From Nectonema munidae (lineage: Eukaryota; Nematomorpha; Nectonematoida; Nectonematidae), in NCBI GenBank assembly GCA_030549495.1, contig JAUIRK010001037.1, positions 342,501 to 406,500 on the forward strand: a DNA stretch of 64,000 nucleotides. Direction: 5' to 3'. This document shows positions 35,948 to 46,645 of the stretch, one piece after another. The translations under genes were made by a program, and so were the position numbers. The notes under the pieces are model-generated. The model searched no databases, was not told where the DNA came from, and worked only from the letters and a program-made list of their open reading frames with translations. Numbering within the stretch: position 1 is the stretch's first letter; each line of letters begins with the position of its first letter.

Positions 35948-36994
35948 ATGTCTTCCCTATCTTCGAAAGACTTTGAAAGCATGCCACTTTACCATAAAAT
36001 TTTTTCATGCAAAAATTTTTTTGAACCACGAAATATTGCTTATCCATTCAATGCCTGTACTAGTTATTATCCTTCATCATCGTCACCCTCGGAGTCACTG
36101 CAAAGAAATGAAAAAATTATATTGGAAAAATGCAAAAATAGAATTAACCACCGAATAAATAAATTATATCATATATCTCGTGAAAAAACTTTTCATTCCA
36201 AATTCAACGAAAATAAACACTACGAACGCATCAGAATAAAAGGCAAAACTAGTCTTTTCAATTCAAAATGCAATTACAAAAAAGCTGGTGTCAAGTTTTG
36301 GCTAAAATTAAAGCAAATCAACTTCTTCAATCACCAAAGGCCATATGATAAAGTAAGGATACCTCGCCAATTTTCGATGCAAGTGAAAGATCTTGAAGTT
36401 TGTAAGAAACTTGGAAATAGCCTTAGGAATGATGAAGTTTTGTGTAAAGTAAATATGAGTCCTAAAGGAGTTGTGACTCAAAAGTGTGGTTTAATGATGA
36501 CAGACTCTAGCTATGCTTTTGAAAGCATGCTAACAGAAAATGTTTACGAAGACATTGCAAAAATTGAAAAGTCTTCACAAAAGCAGGAAGTAGAATCTCA
36601 GTGTGTCAAAATTAAATGCCACATCGTTCAATCAACATCTCTTTCTAATCTTGATAGCGATCTTCCTTTAAACTCTCCACAAACACAAAGTGAGCGAGGG
36701 GAGACTTATTCAGTCTTGTCATCAAGCTATTCAAACAAAAAGAATTGCCGCAATACGTATTATGCTCCTGCTCTATACTTCAATTCCCTGTTAAAAGGCA
36801 GTATCAGAAAATCGTTTTCATTGAATCTACCAGCTGTTTCTACTAAAAAGTGCCTTGGACAATTTAGTTCTGTTCCTAGATTTTGTTCTTTGGGCATTTA
36901 CTTCAATAATTCGCACTCTTATATAAAGTCTGAGTGCATAAAAACCCTGCAGGACGTTTTAAATTCCGTTTGCTCCGGTGTTTCTATTTTTTAA
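35948..36994 (+). CDS. Uncharacterised single-exon protein, 348 residues
   Basis: An uninterrupted frame from ATG 35948 (MSSLSSKDFESMPLYHKIFS) to TAA 36994. The open frame extends 28 codons further up but has no ATG there and includes an acceptor-like TTTTAG, so I use 35948. There is no signal peptide or membrane segment. A serine cluster (PSSSSPSES) is followed by a strongly basic stretch (CKNRINHRINKLYHISREKT onward, to KKAGVKFWLKLKQINFF), a Ser/Gln/Glu-rich middle, and a C-terminal part with FCSLGIYFNNSHSYIKSECI. Cysteines are scattered without a CxxC pair. I do not recognise the family. An intact frame of this length in such AT-rich DNA argues for selection; intronless structure with a TATA box would suit a small lineage-specific or germline gene, but this is inference. 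Confidence 0.7.
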   Translation: MSSLSSKDFESMPLYHKIFSCKNFFEPRNIAYPFNACTSYYPSSSSPSESLQRNEKIILEKCKNRINHRINKLYHISREKTFHSKFNENKHYERIRIKGKTSLFNSKCNYKKAGVKFWLKLKQINFFNHQRPYDKVRIPRQFSMQVKDLEVCKKLGNSLRNDEVLCKVNMSPKGVVTQKCGLMMTDSSYAFESMLTENVYEDIAKIEKSSQKQEVESQCVKIKCHIVQSTSLSNLDSDLPLNSPQTQSERGETYSVLSSSYSNKKNCRNTYYAPALYFNSLLKGSIRKSFSLNLPAVSTKKCLGQFSSVPRFCSLGIYFNNSHSYIKSECIKTLQDVLNSVCSGVSIF

Positions 36995-37733
36995 TAATTG
37001 AGATATTTTTTCTAGTCGCAATGTGATCTTTTTTTCATTTGCTCATTTCTTGTTTTATATTCATTATATATTTTTATCTTACCTTCCTTATTTATCGTTA
37101 CCACTTAAAGCAAAATAATATCTTTATATAACTTCTCAAATGTTAACTTTCAAAATAACAATTTAGATACATTTTTGTAATTATGGCTAATTGATTAATT
37201 TAATCGTGAAAATTAATAAAATTAGTTGAATATACAAATTTATCGCTCCTTGCGATTGTCCTTATTTTGCCAAGTATTAATTGATAACATCTAAAGGCTT
37301 CGAGACAAAAATAAAATTTAGTAGTGCTCTAAGCCTTTCTTCTGATTAGACATTGTGGATTGTAGGTAATGGACGCGGTATTCACCTCAACGTTGTAGAT
37401 GTTGCGTTATAAAAATTGAGATAACTTTTTTGTGTCGATCTAATTAATTCCTCTGATTCGTCGATTATGAGCAATCATATAGTCTAGATCACTGATTTTC
37501 AATGCCAATAGCTATTTTTGAAGTAGTAATAAGTGCTATTTTGGTAATAAATTTTTTTTGATATAAAATCCCTACGACGAATATTATTTTATGATTAAAT
37601 AACTTATTTGTTACAGCAATGGGCAAAGAAGCGTTTCACTTAAGTGATAGAATTGGCCATTTTATTCATCATACCCCCTTGTATTATTTATTTGACTAGA
37701 TCACAACCAAAATATCAGAAGCTACAAAGTATG
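36995..37733. other. 3' flank of the unknown gene
   Basis: AT-rich. AATAAA at 37215-37220 is a possible polyadenylation signal, about 220 bp past the stop. Nothing else recognised. Confidence 0.4.
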
Positions 37734-37860
37734 TTTTTAAATATGTCGTTCGCTCCCGTTACGTTTAGAATAGAAAGAAAACGTAGTTTCTCTCATCGTT
37801 TTTTATCAATCATGCATATAGGAAACTAAAAGTAACGGGAGCCAACGATATATTTAAAAA
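37734..37860. mobile_element. 127-bp inverted-repeat element (MITE)
   Basis: The left arm 37734-37768 (TTTTTAAATATGTCGTTCGC, then TCCCGTTACGTTTAG) pairs with the right arm 37826-37860, with only a few mismatches over 35 bp. The centre is 57 bp. No target duplication is clear and the superfamily is unknown. A short plus-strand frame across it is incidental. Confidence 0.7.
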
Positions 37861-39127
37861 GAATAAATATTTTTCCATTTTTATAAAGAATATTTTTCGA
37901 TTCTTTCATTCAAATTGTGCAAAATAATGAAATTCTTGCTTGAGAAACGCACATGCCATACCATTTTTCCCGCTAATGGGAATTTTATATTAAAAAATGC
38001 TCTGACCCATACGATTGACCCATTGCATCTGATTGCTATATATATGAAAAATATTCGGTTGAACAACCACTATTTTCTTTTGAAGGAGTGATCTTGCTAC
38101 TCGAAACAAAGATTCACCATTACAGGCATTAAATATTGACAATGCTATTTTATTGTCAATCAATTGGCAGATATTAACTTCTGCATTTCAAAAAAGCTGA
38201 TAAAAACTTCTTTCTTTTTTTCTCAATAGTGGATAGTTTTTTATTCGGGTTTGTCGAATCGTTGCAGACATTATTCTTTTCAGGTTCAGCATTTTTTGAA
38301 CTAACTCATAAGAAAGAAAATTATTTATGGAAAAAATTTTGTTGCGGCCAGCTAAACCCTTGGTAGTAATTATTGTCTTCTAGAGATATACTTTTGAGTC
38401 TGTTAATTAAAACTTATTGTAAATTTATGCACTAATTTTTTATGGGTACTAAAATATTATTATTTTGAGTGCAAAATGTAGTGAGTTGAAAAGTTTAAAA
38501 ACTAAATGTATCCCAAGTAAATGCTGTTTATTGAAAAGGAGATCGAGTTTCAAAAGAAAGTGAAGTGATGCTGGTCTACTTTGCTGAAACAGGACATTTC
38601 AGATATCAATGATTCATTAGAAACTCTTTAATTTTCTTTTTACTTTAAAGTTATAAGGTAACAAAATCCATAACATCATACAAATCAATCAAGGTGTCTT
38701 AACCAAGACATCCTTTCTTTTGAGACAAAAGCTTCTCTTGGTTTCTTTCTCTGACCGCGTGCGTTGGTATTTCCCTTTTCAAGAGATTAAAATTTTTAAA
38801 GTGTCATTTGCACTCTTATTTGTAGAATAATAAAAATATGTGTTTTTTATATCTAATTCCGGGCGCTACAGACCTCAAACACTCGCTTGCAGATTTCTTC
38901 ATCATCACTAATTACTTTCTTTACATTTGTTGTATTTGTGCTTCATATAATATTTCATACGCACAATAGGAATTTATATTACTCAGCACATTTTATTATT
39001 CCATATACTAAAATTATTTTGCAACAAAAACTATGGATTATCAAGGTTATAAATATTATCTTAATAATGAAAGCTCAAAAACTTTTCATTATTATAGCAC
39101 TAAAAGATATTCTAAAAATATTTTAGA
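37861..39127. other. AT-rich stretch before the piggyBac relic
   Basis: No gene supported. I searched for the left partner (TTAA-CCTTCGCAGGAC) of the transposon end at 41604 and did not find it. Confidence 0.4.
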
Positions 39128-39146
39128 ATGAAATCGTCTCTTCCAT

Positions 39147-40703
39147 TTGAGACAACTACAGTGTGGGAAGTTTTGGAATTTTTTTAGAGATATCTCTTCA
39201 CGTCCATATGGACCTTCTGATGATGCAAAAAACTTGAAGGAAATTGATAAAATTTTTGATTTGTTTTTTGACCCTCCTTTGGTTTCTCATATATACGAGA
39301 TGACTCACAAAAAAGCAGATGATAATTACAAGTAAGTTTATTTTTCTATAAATCTTTATGTGAGATATAAGAAACTCTATGATTCTAGGAAAGAGTCCCC
39401 TAAGTGGTTGGATTTGAAAGCGTGTCATGAAAAGTTTGTTATAAGCGATTTGCTTGCCTATTTTGGTTGTCTAATTTTTTTGGGACAATCTAAAGACCAA
39501 AGAATTGTGACTAAAGCCCTTTTTTCCAATGATGGAGATCCTTTCTTACGTGCTGCACTCGGCAGAAGGATGTTCCAATTCATCAAAATTTTTATACGCT
39601 TTGACGATGCCTCTACTAGAGAGCCTTCAGACAAACTAGCAGCCATTAGGCGTATTCATAATAACTTTTTTGAAAAATGCCATAAATTTTGGACACCACT
39701 TGATGCTGTAACTATAGACGAGCAATTAGTGAAATTTCGTGGCGGGTGTTCTCTAAAAGTGTACGACCCTAAAAAGCCAGATCATTATGGCTTAAAGTTC
39801 TACCATCTGAACACATTTTATCTTATGAAGCCCGAAATTTATGTTTCAGGATTAATTGATCGGGAATATTTTTCAAGTCTGGAAATCTGTAAGCGTCTAG
39901 TAGAAAGTAGCAATCTCCCATCAGGGTGTAGTATTTATCTTGACAGATTTTTTACATCTCATGCTTTAGCAGAGTGGGCTCTTTCCAAAAATTTGACAAT
40001 TTGTGGGACAGTAAATCCTATACGTAGATTTGTTCCGTATATTTTAAAACCTAAATTTTTACGCACGTTAAATTTAAGTGAAACTGAGAGCAAAATTGTA
40101 TATTCCAACTTTTCATCACTTTGTGTTTATATACCTGAAAGGCATGCTAGAAAGAATTTTAAATCGGTTTATGTCTTATCTACGCAGCATAGTAACTATC
40201 ACATCAAATAAAGGAAAACCCGAAAGCCTAATTTCCTATAATTAATACAAAAGTGGGGTGGATTGTTTTAATCGAATGGCCAGAGATTTACTAGTTATAA
40301 GACAAGTAGGCGATGGACAGTTGCCGCATTTTCTAATTATTTAGATATAGCTGCCTACAACACATGGATTATCTACAAGCACAACTGCCCTAACGATGCT
40401 TTGCCCATTCGCCATGGAGGGAGAAAATTTTTTTTAAAAATGTTATCAAAAAATTTAAGTTATAATTCTATGAGAACTAGGGCTAACACAAGTCAGATTT
40501 CAAGACCCATCAAAAACCTTCTTTTTTACTATGGTTTTTCTCCGCAAATTCACACAGAGGAAAGTAGTTCGGGCAGGTGATACTGTTCAATTCAAGAATG
40601 CAGACCTAGAACACGAGGCACAAGGAGGTGTTCAAATTGTAAAAAATTTATGTGCAAAAAACACACCTTATCTATTTGTTCTTTTTGCCATTCTAATTTG
40701 TGA
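39147..40703 (+). pseudogene. piggyBac transposase, broken
   Basis: N-terminal block: MRQLQCGKFWNFFRD, IFDLFFDPPLVSHIYEMTHK. Catalytic domain of the DDE type: first Asp in AVTIDEQLVKFRG (codon at 39717), second in IYLDRFFTSHALAEW (39942), third in GVDCFNRMAR (40261). The tail reads TSYKTSRRWTVAAFSNYLDI, and the cysteine-rich finger CRPRTRGTRRCSNCKKFMCK, then KHTLSICSFC, ends at a TGA at 40703. So all three catalytic Asp codons and the C-terminal finger survive. There is an in-frame TAA at 39336, a stop at 40209-40211, and frame changes beyond, so it cannot make a whole protein. TAA 39336 sits in CAAGTAAGT, which resembles a splice donor. Confidence 0.88.
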
Positions 40704-40835
40704 TTTTGCTATTTTTTTTATGTTCAACATATAATTATAATGCTTTATTTTTTTTGTATAACCCTTGATATTTTATGAAATAAATTTCAAATTGTTTATA
40801 AATAGGTTTTTTGATATTTTGAATTTTTTATGTTC

Positions 40836-41060
40836 AATTAAAATAAAATTCAAAAAGTAATATAATTTATTGGGCACAGGCTTTATCAAACCACAATACT
40901 AATGAGTAGGGTAGAAGTTGAAAACTGGAAGGATTAGCGAAGAAGACTTCTACCCTACTCATTAGTATAGTGGTTTGATAAAGCCGACTGCCGGCGAAAA
41001 TTCACTGTTTTAAATCCTGTGCCCAATAAATTATATTACTTTTTGAATTATATTTTAATT
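40836..41060. repeat. 225-bp foldback (near-palindromic) insertion
   Basis: The outer arms 40836-40880 and 41016-41060 pair (AATATAATTTATTGGGCACA and complement), as do the inner arms 40881-40918 and 40946-40983 (CTTTATCAAACCAC, TACTAATGAGTAGGGTAGAA and complement). The loop is 27 bp. The right arm has 32 extra bases (40984-41015) with no partner. It sits in the 3' region of the piggyBac element, as a separate insertion or a part of that family. Confidence 0.85.
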
Positions 41061-41604
41061 TTCCCTTAATTTATGGGTCAACTTCAGCATCAGATTTACA
41101 TTTTATGTTCAAGTTTAGGCGCTTTATTTTCAAAATTATTGCTTTATAAGATCTAAAATTTACTTATTCTATAACATTTTTTCAGTTCTAAAATTTTTAT
41201 AGCTACAAAAAACAGCCAAAAAGTTTTTTTAGATAAATATTTTAAAGTTTTTTTTGCTAAAGATGGCGTTAAAAAATTTTTTTTAATTTTTTTTTTATGA
41301 AATTCACAAGATAATCTGATAATTATATTATACAGATTTCCACTCCTTATGCATAAAAAATTTCTCTCATGTTCTTTTAAAACTCAATTTTCGAAAATTT
41401 TGAAAAAATTTTCTCTTAAGGTCATGAAAACCACAAAAAAATAGAGTCTGTAAAGAACAGTATATTTTTGATATTGGCACCAATTTATACTCCAGAGAAT
41501 AACGTAAATTTACATACTATTTTTTTGATATGTTATATATTAAATATTATATCAAAAACGGCATTGAAGAATGGAGTAAAAAGCCCGTGTGTGTCCTGCG
41601 AAGG

Positions 41605-42207
41605 TTAAATGTAAGGTTTTAAATTGGCAAATTTAATAAACTTGTTATTGAAATTTCACAAAATTTGGTATATTTTCCATGTACAAAACTAATGTATTAA
41701 AATTTCAAGACATTTCAATTAATATTTCTTATAGCACCTGATATGTAAAATTCACACTTTTGGTATATATGCGTCTATATATATGTATGAAAAATGGCTT
41801 TTGCCTCCTTAAATCAAGTTTATCTTTAAATAGTTATTACTTTAGAATTTTCGTTATGAGTTTTCAATATTATAAGACATATTGCATCTTTATTTTTATG
41901 CATCAATTTATAACAAGTAATGTTTTTTACTTATGTAGGAAGGCCAAAGCAATTTTTCATTTAATATCATCTTTTGTAGACATATTATTATAATCAGTTT
42001 AAAACTAATCTCCTTCAAATTTAATTACATGACTAAAATTTACATCCAAATTTACTTCTAATATATACAATTTTTACTTTGACGTTTAATAGCTTTTGAA
42101 CGGCTCTAGATTTTAGTTACATAGAAAATTTGTTCAGGTTTTTTTACACTACAAATCTATATGCATGGGGGTGATGGAAAAATTCTACGCTAACACCATT
42201 TTCTATG
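41605..42207. other. AT-rich spacer
   Basis: No supported gene; a 77-codon plus-strand frame at 41760-41993 is low-complexity and unconvincing. Confidence 0.45.
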
Positions 42208-42338
42208 CATGATGATGATGATGAGAAAAATTAAGCGCATGATGATGATGAGAAAAATTAAGCGCATGATGATGATGAGGTAAATTAAGCGAATGATGAT
42301 GATGAGGTAAATTAAGCGCATAATTATGATGATATTAT
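42208..42338. repeat. 27-bp minisatellite
   Basis: About four and a half tandem copies of GATGATGATGAG-AAATTAAGCGCAT, with GAG-AAAA and GAGG-T variants. The unit is itself part trinucleotide repeat. Confidence 0.85.
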
Positions 42339-42359
42339 ATTTCCTGTGCTCTGAAGAAT

Positions 42360-42550
42360 ATTGCATCCAGGTTGGCGTCTCCTAGCGGCTGTTTTTGGCC
42401 TTTGACATTCAACCCTCAGAAGCTATATTTGTTTTTTTAAATGTAGAGTTTTGTAATTTTCACATCACTTTATTATTTTTTTTTTTATAATTTTTACATT
42501 TTGACTATAACACTTTTGAAAATAAAGCTGATATGATATGATATGATACT
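42360..42550 (+). other. Probable LINE 3' UTR with TGATA tail
   Basis: A GC-richer start (GGCGTCTCCTAGCGGCTG) leads to AATAAAGCTGATATGATATG, ending in a short TGATA repeat. A microsatellite tail after an AATAAA-like signal is the usual 3' end of several LINE clades. No coding part is attached. Confidence 0.5.
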
Positions 42551-42856
42551 TCTTATAGACGTGCAATATCTATTGTCATGCTATGGTTTTGAAAATTGTG
42601 GTGACGTTGAACCGACATTACAAAAAGAGCTGTCTCTTCCCTCTGTGTTTCGAAAAGAAAGAGGACGTCAAGGCAATGTACATAATGCAAAAAATGGTGT
42701 GTAAAAATCATTCTAAAATTGCTTGTTCCATTTGCCATATAATTTTTTAACGCCATCTCAAAACACTTTTGTTTAAAATCACGTTTTTACAGTTTCAGAG
42801 AATGTGGGAAAAAATGATTTTATTTTTTTTTCTGAAAATTTAAACTTTAAGACATT

Positions 42857-44130
42857 ATGAACGTTTACACAGAGTCCTTCACGCGAGGGGTAAATTTTTT
42901 GAAAAAATCATGCATACTTGTGTATCTTGAAAACAACAATTTGCTATCACAAAATCAGTTTGGATTCAGAAAGCTTCACTCAACTGAACATTATCATAGT
43001 GTGTTTATCGATAGAATAACTAGGAATCTCAGGAAAAAAGAGGATAGTATTTGCATTTTTTTGGATCTTAGTCACGCGTTTCACATGGTTTGTTATTACA
43101 CAAATTATCACAATATGGATTAACTAGTCAAGTCATGAATAATATTAAGTGGCATTCCAGTTCTGAATTTTAAGCATATATTTGTCTTTTTAAAATTATG
43201 CTATGTAAGTTAAAAGCAAATTTTCTCATTGACAAGTTTTTATTTTCTAATTTAGTATGTATTTTGACTATAAATCTAAATGAATTTGATAAGGTTTAAA
43301 CTTATATTCGCTCGCAATAAAATTACATTTTCTTATCAATACTTGTTTTCAGCCAAATTAATTATATTTCTAGTAAATTCGGTATTAGTATTAAGTGGCA
43401 GTCCAGTTCTTTGTAACCTATTTCTCTAATCGTAAGCAATCAAAGATTCAAAATCATCTCAACTTCGTATAACTTTCTGTGTTCCGCAGGTTTCAAGGAC
43501 TTTATATCTCATAATTTGAAATGTGATTGGAGAATATTAATAATGATAAAACAAAAGGTACGTTGTTTTCGAATAGAAGATTATCGAGTGAGATTATCCC
43601 TCTTCTTGTTATTGAAAAAGTTAGTGAGGTCAATTTATTAGGGTTGACTATAAATGAAAAGCTTAACTTGGATAATCATGTAAATAAAATCTCTTCTAGA
43701 AAAAATTTTAAATACGAACACTAAAAATAACCAAAAACATATTTCCAAAATAAATCAATTTATTATTATTTAAATCACTAATCCTTTCACATTTAACTTA
43801 TAGCATCAACTGGGGGTATAAAAATACAGAAAAATTATTCAAGGTTAAAAAAAGAACCTTAGATTAATTTTCAGCAAAAAAGTACAGTCATACAAAAATT
43901 TTTTTTGTAACTAATGGTTTACTCAAATTGGATACCATTTACTTAAAACAATCTTCAATGTTTCCAAATAAACACGTATAGATGTAATGTTACCCTTCAC
44001 TTTCATAGACTAGATCCAATTCATAAATAACACTAAAAAACAAAAAATTTGAGGCAAGCATGAAAAATAGGGAAAATAATCAAATTTGATACACTGATTT
44101 CATTTATGATACTTATTTTGACGGTACTCA
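42857..44130 (+). pseudogene. LINE reverse transcriptase relic (CR1/L2-like)
   Basis: The first segment reads YLENNNLLSQNQFGFRKLHS, TEH, then FIDRITRNLRKKEDSICIFL, DLSHAF: the QFGFR-STEHA and FLDLSKAFDTV blocks of the reverse transcriptase. After an insertion (43165-43388), NFLCSAGFKDF matches the GVPQGS-preceding block. The catalytic YADD part is lost. The frame 43527-43724 has VSEVNLLGLTINEKLNLDNH, the post-RT FLGLTI block, followed by heavily broken sequence with SRLKKEP and LLKLDTIYLKQ-like remains. Several breaks; not functional. Confidence 0.82.
43143..43410. repeat. 22-bp direct repeat flanking a 224-bp insertion in the LINE
   Basis: TATTAAGTGGCATTCCAGTT with CT at 43143-43164, and the same with one change at 43389-43410, bracket sequence that interrupts the reverse transcriptase. 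This looks like a target-site duplication of LINE/SINE length. The insert is AT-rich with no recognised features. Confidence 0.6.
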
Positions 44131-44403
44131 TCAGAATTCAGAGATAGAGGTCTGAACATACATTAAAGCTTTATATACAATTTTTAGCCTTTATTTGCTA
44201 CAGTATATTATATTTATTTTAAATCCAATCAAAATAAACTTACAAAACTCCTAAGTATGTTGAAAAAACTATTTTAATATTTTAATTATGTTATATTATT
44301 TTGAATTTGTTTATAATTTTTTGTGTTGAATATTGATTTTTTAATTGTTTTTTAGATTTTTTATAGTTGAAAAGTCTTTCAAAATTAAAGTCTATTTATT
44401 TCA

Positions 44404-46091
44404 ATGATTTCATCTAATTCAAATCACAGAAAGTGTATCAATGATGTAAACTCCTTTTGTTACATTTGTGGTGAGTTCACAAAAGTTTCACAACTCCGTT
44501 CTATTACCGCATTACTAAAAGCAGCATACCATAGTTATTTTGATTGCAAAATTGGTGATAAAGATAAATCGTGGGCTCCACATATTTCATGCAAGTCTTG
44601 TTATAACGCCCTCACTGCTTGGTACAATGGTAGAAAATCTTCATTCAAGTTCGCTGTACCAATGATATGGAGGGTTCCGACGAATCATGCTGACGACTGC
44701 TATTTTTGTTTGGCCAAAATAAAGGGTTTCAAACATGCTTCCAGGAGGAAAATTGACTATCCAGATATTCCATCAGCCATTAGGCCTGTCAATCATTCTA
44801 AGGATTATCCTGTACCTTGTCCACCAGAAAAGAAAAATGATTTTTTATTGGAGGAGGAAATTACATCTGAAGATTCAACTTCTCGAAGATCAAGTAAATC
44901 CCCTTGTTTATGGGAATCTGATTCTCAAAGCCTTTTACGCAGGTGGAAGTAAATGATTTGATTCGAGATCTTTACCTCACAAAAGATCTCTCGGAGTTAT
45001 TGGTTTCAAGGCTCAAACATAATAATTTAGTAGAGAAAGAAGTTCTCATCACGAAATATAGAAGCAGAAATTTTGAAATTGCATCTTTTTTTGAAAGCGA
45101 AAACCGTTTATGTTATTGTAAAAATGTTCCTGGCTTGTTTGATTGTTTGGGTTTCCAGCATGAGTCGTCTGAATGGAGGCTTTTTATCGACTCCTCCAAA
45201 AGAAGCCTGACGTCTGTATTACTTCATAACGGTAATAAATATCCTAGTATCCCACTTGCTTACTCAACTCACTTGAAAGAATCTTATGACAACATGGAGC
45301 TTTTACTTGAAGCAGTTAAATATTCTCAACATCAGTGGAGCTTATGCGGTGATTTTAAAGTTATAGGCTTTTTAATGGGAATGCAGGCAGGCTTCACCAA
45401 ATATTGTTGCTTTCTCTGCCATTGGAACAGCAGGGCGGTTTCTGAACACTACAGAAAGAAGGACTGGGGCGAAAGAACTTCATTTCAACCAGGAAACTAC
45501 AGTATAAAAGAAATTCCACTTGTTAATATGAACAAAGTTCTTTTACCTCCCTTACATATTAAGTTGGGGCTGATGAAAAACTTCGTTAAAGCACTTCACA
45601 AGCCTAGCCCAGCTTTTGATCACTTGACAAAACTTTTTCCAAAATTAAGCTCAGCAAAGCTGAAAGAAGGAATATTCGTAGGGCCACAGATTCGAGAAGT
45701 TATTAAGGATGGATGTTTTGAATGGCTCTTGGAATACAAAGAATTAAGGGCTTGGAAGGCATTTAAATCAGTCTGCAGTGGTTTTTTGGGAAACACGCGT
45801 TCTCCAAATTACAAAAATCTCATTGATGAGTAACTTGCCTCCTATGAGGACATGAAATGTTGAATATCGCTAAAAATACATTTTCTTCACTCCCATCTTG
45901 ACTTTTTTCCTCCAAACTTGGGTGCTGTCAGTGACGAGCATGGTGAAAGATTTCACCAAGATATAAGCAAAATGGAGTCAAGCTACAAAGGAAGGTGGGA
46001 TCCAAGTATGATGGGGGATTACTGTTGGATGTTATATCGCGATAACCCTGATAAAAGTTTCAAGAAGTCGTCAAAGAGGAAATATTTTTAA
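44404..46091 (+). pseudogene. Multi-copy CYICG / VSDEHGERFHQ family protein, broken
   Basis: The first part (44404-44952) is cysteine-rich: FCYICGEFTKVSQ, WAPHISCKSCYNALTAW, PMIWRVPTNHADDCYFCLAK, then YPDIPSAIRPVNHS. The second part (from about 44920 to 45833) has NDLIRDLYLTKDLSELLVSR, FCHWNSRAVSEHYRKKDW and LPPLHIKLGLMKNFVKAL. The tail to 46091 has NLGAVSDEHGERFHQDISKM and DYCWMLYRDNP. From memory this matches uncharacterised proteins found in many copies in arthropods and cnidarians, with a zinc-binding N-terminus; a mobile-element origin is suspected but not established. Its order and length look complete, with about three breaks, so this copy appears dead. It follows the LINE relic directly. 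Confidence 0.75.
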
Positions 46092-46645
46092 TCATTTTTT
46101 AGTTTTTATCAAAAAATAATAAATTTTCTCTCATCTTTCAAAGTGATTCCTTTATACAATTTAATTCATAATAGCACAAAAACTAGATGAGATAGAGAAA
46201 AACGGTTAAAAGATTTGAACTTTTCATGGTCGAAATAGTATAAAAAGTATAAGATGATGCCTGCCTCAGAAAAAAAATATTTTTTTGTAGATTAGTGTTA
46301 TTATTATTGATGACTTACTTTTATCTACCTTTTTACCCATTATTATTGTTCAGTAGAGGATACAACGATCCAAAGGTGAACTATTTACTTGATATTAAGT
46401 CAAATCATTGCGTGTAACACGTCAAATGTTTCAGGTCTTATACTGATTGCATATGAAATCTATTTTTCAATATTTATATCCAATATTTTTAGATTTAAAA
46501 AAACATCAATGATCTTACAATTTTTGAATTAAAAAGAAAGACGATCTAAGAATCTATTTTTTAAAAATATATCGAAAGTAGGATTTCTCTAATATATAAT
46601 ACCTAGGATTCAAGTTCCTGACACGCTCAGAAACACAATTCCCTA
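46092..46645. other. Spacer before the satellite array
   Basis: AT-rich, no gene. The change to satellite at about 46646 is abrupt, with no partial or diverged first unit apart from the truncated first copy. Confidence 0.6.

Larger units (their letters stand above)
39128..41604 (+). mobile_element. piggyBac element, left end missing
   Basis: It contains a broken transposase gene (39147-40703), a 3' region with a foldback insertion, and a right terminus. Read inward from the right the terminus is TTAA (41605-41608), then CCTTCGCAGGACACACACGG, a CC-type piggyBac end next to TTAA. It differs in sequence from the CCCTATTAGTGCTG ends at 12442 and 22058, so it is a different piggyBac family. Confidence 0.7.
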
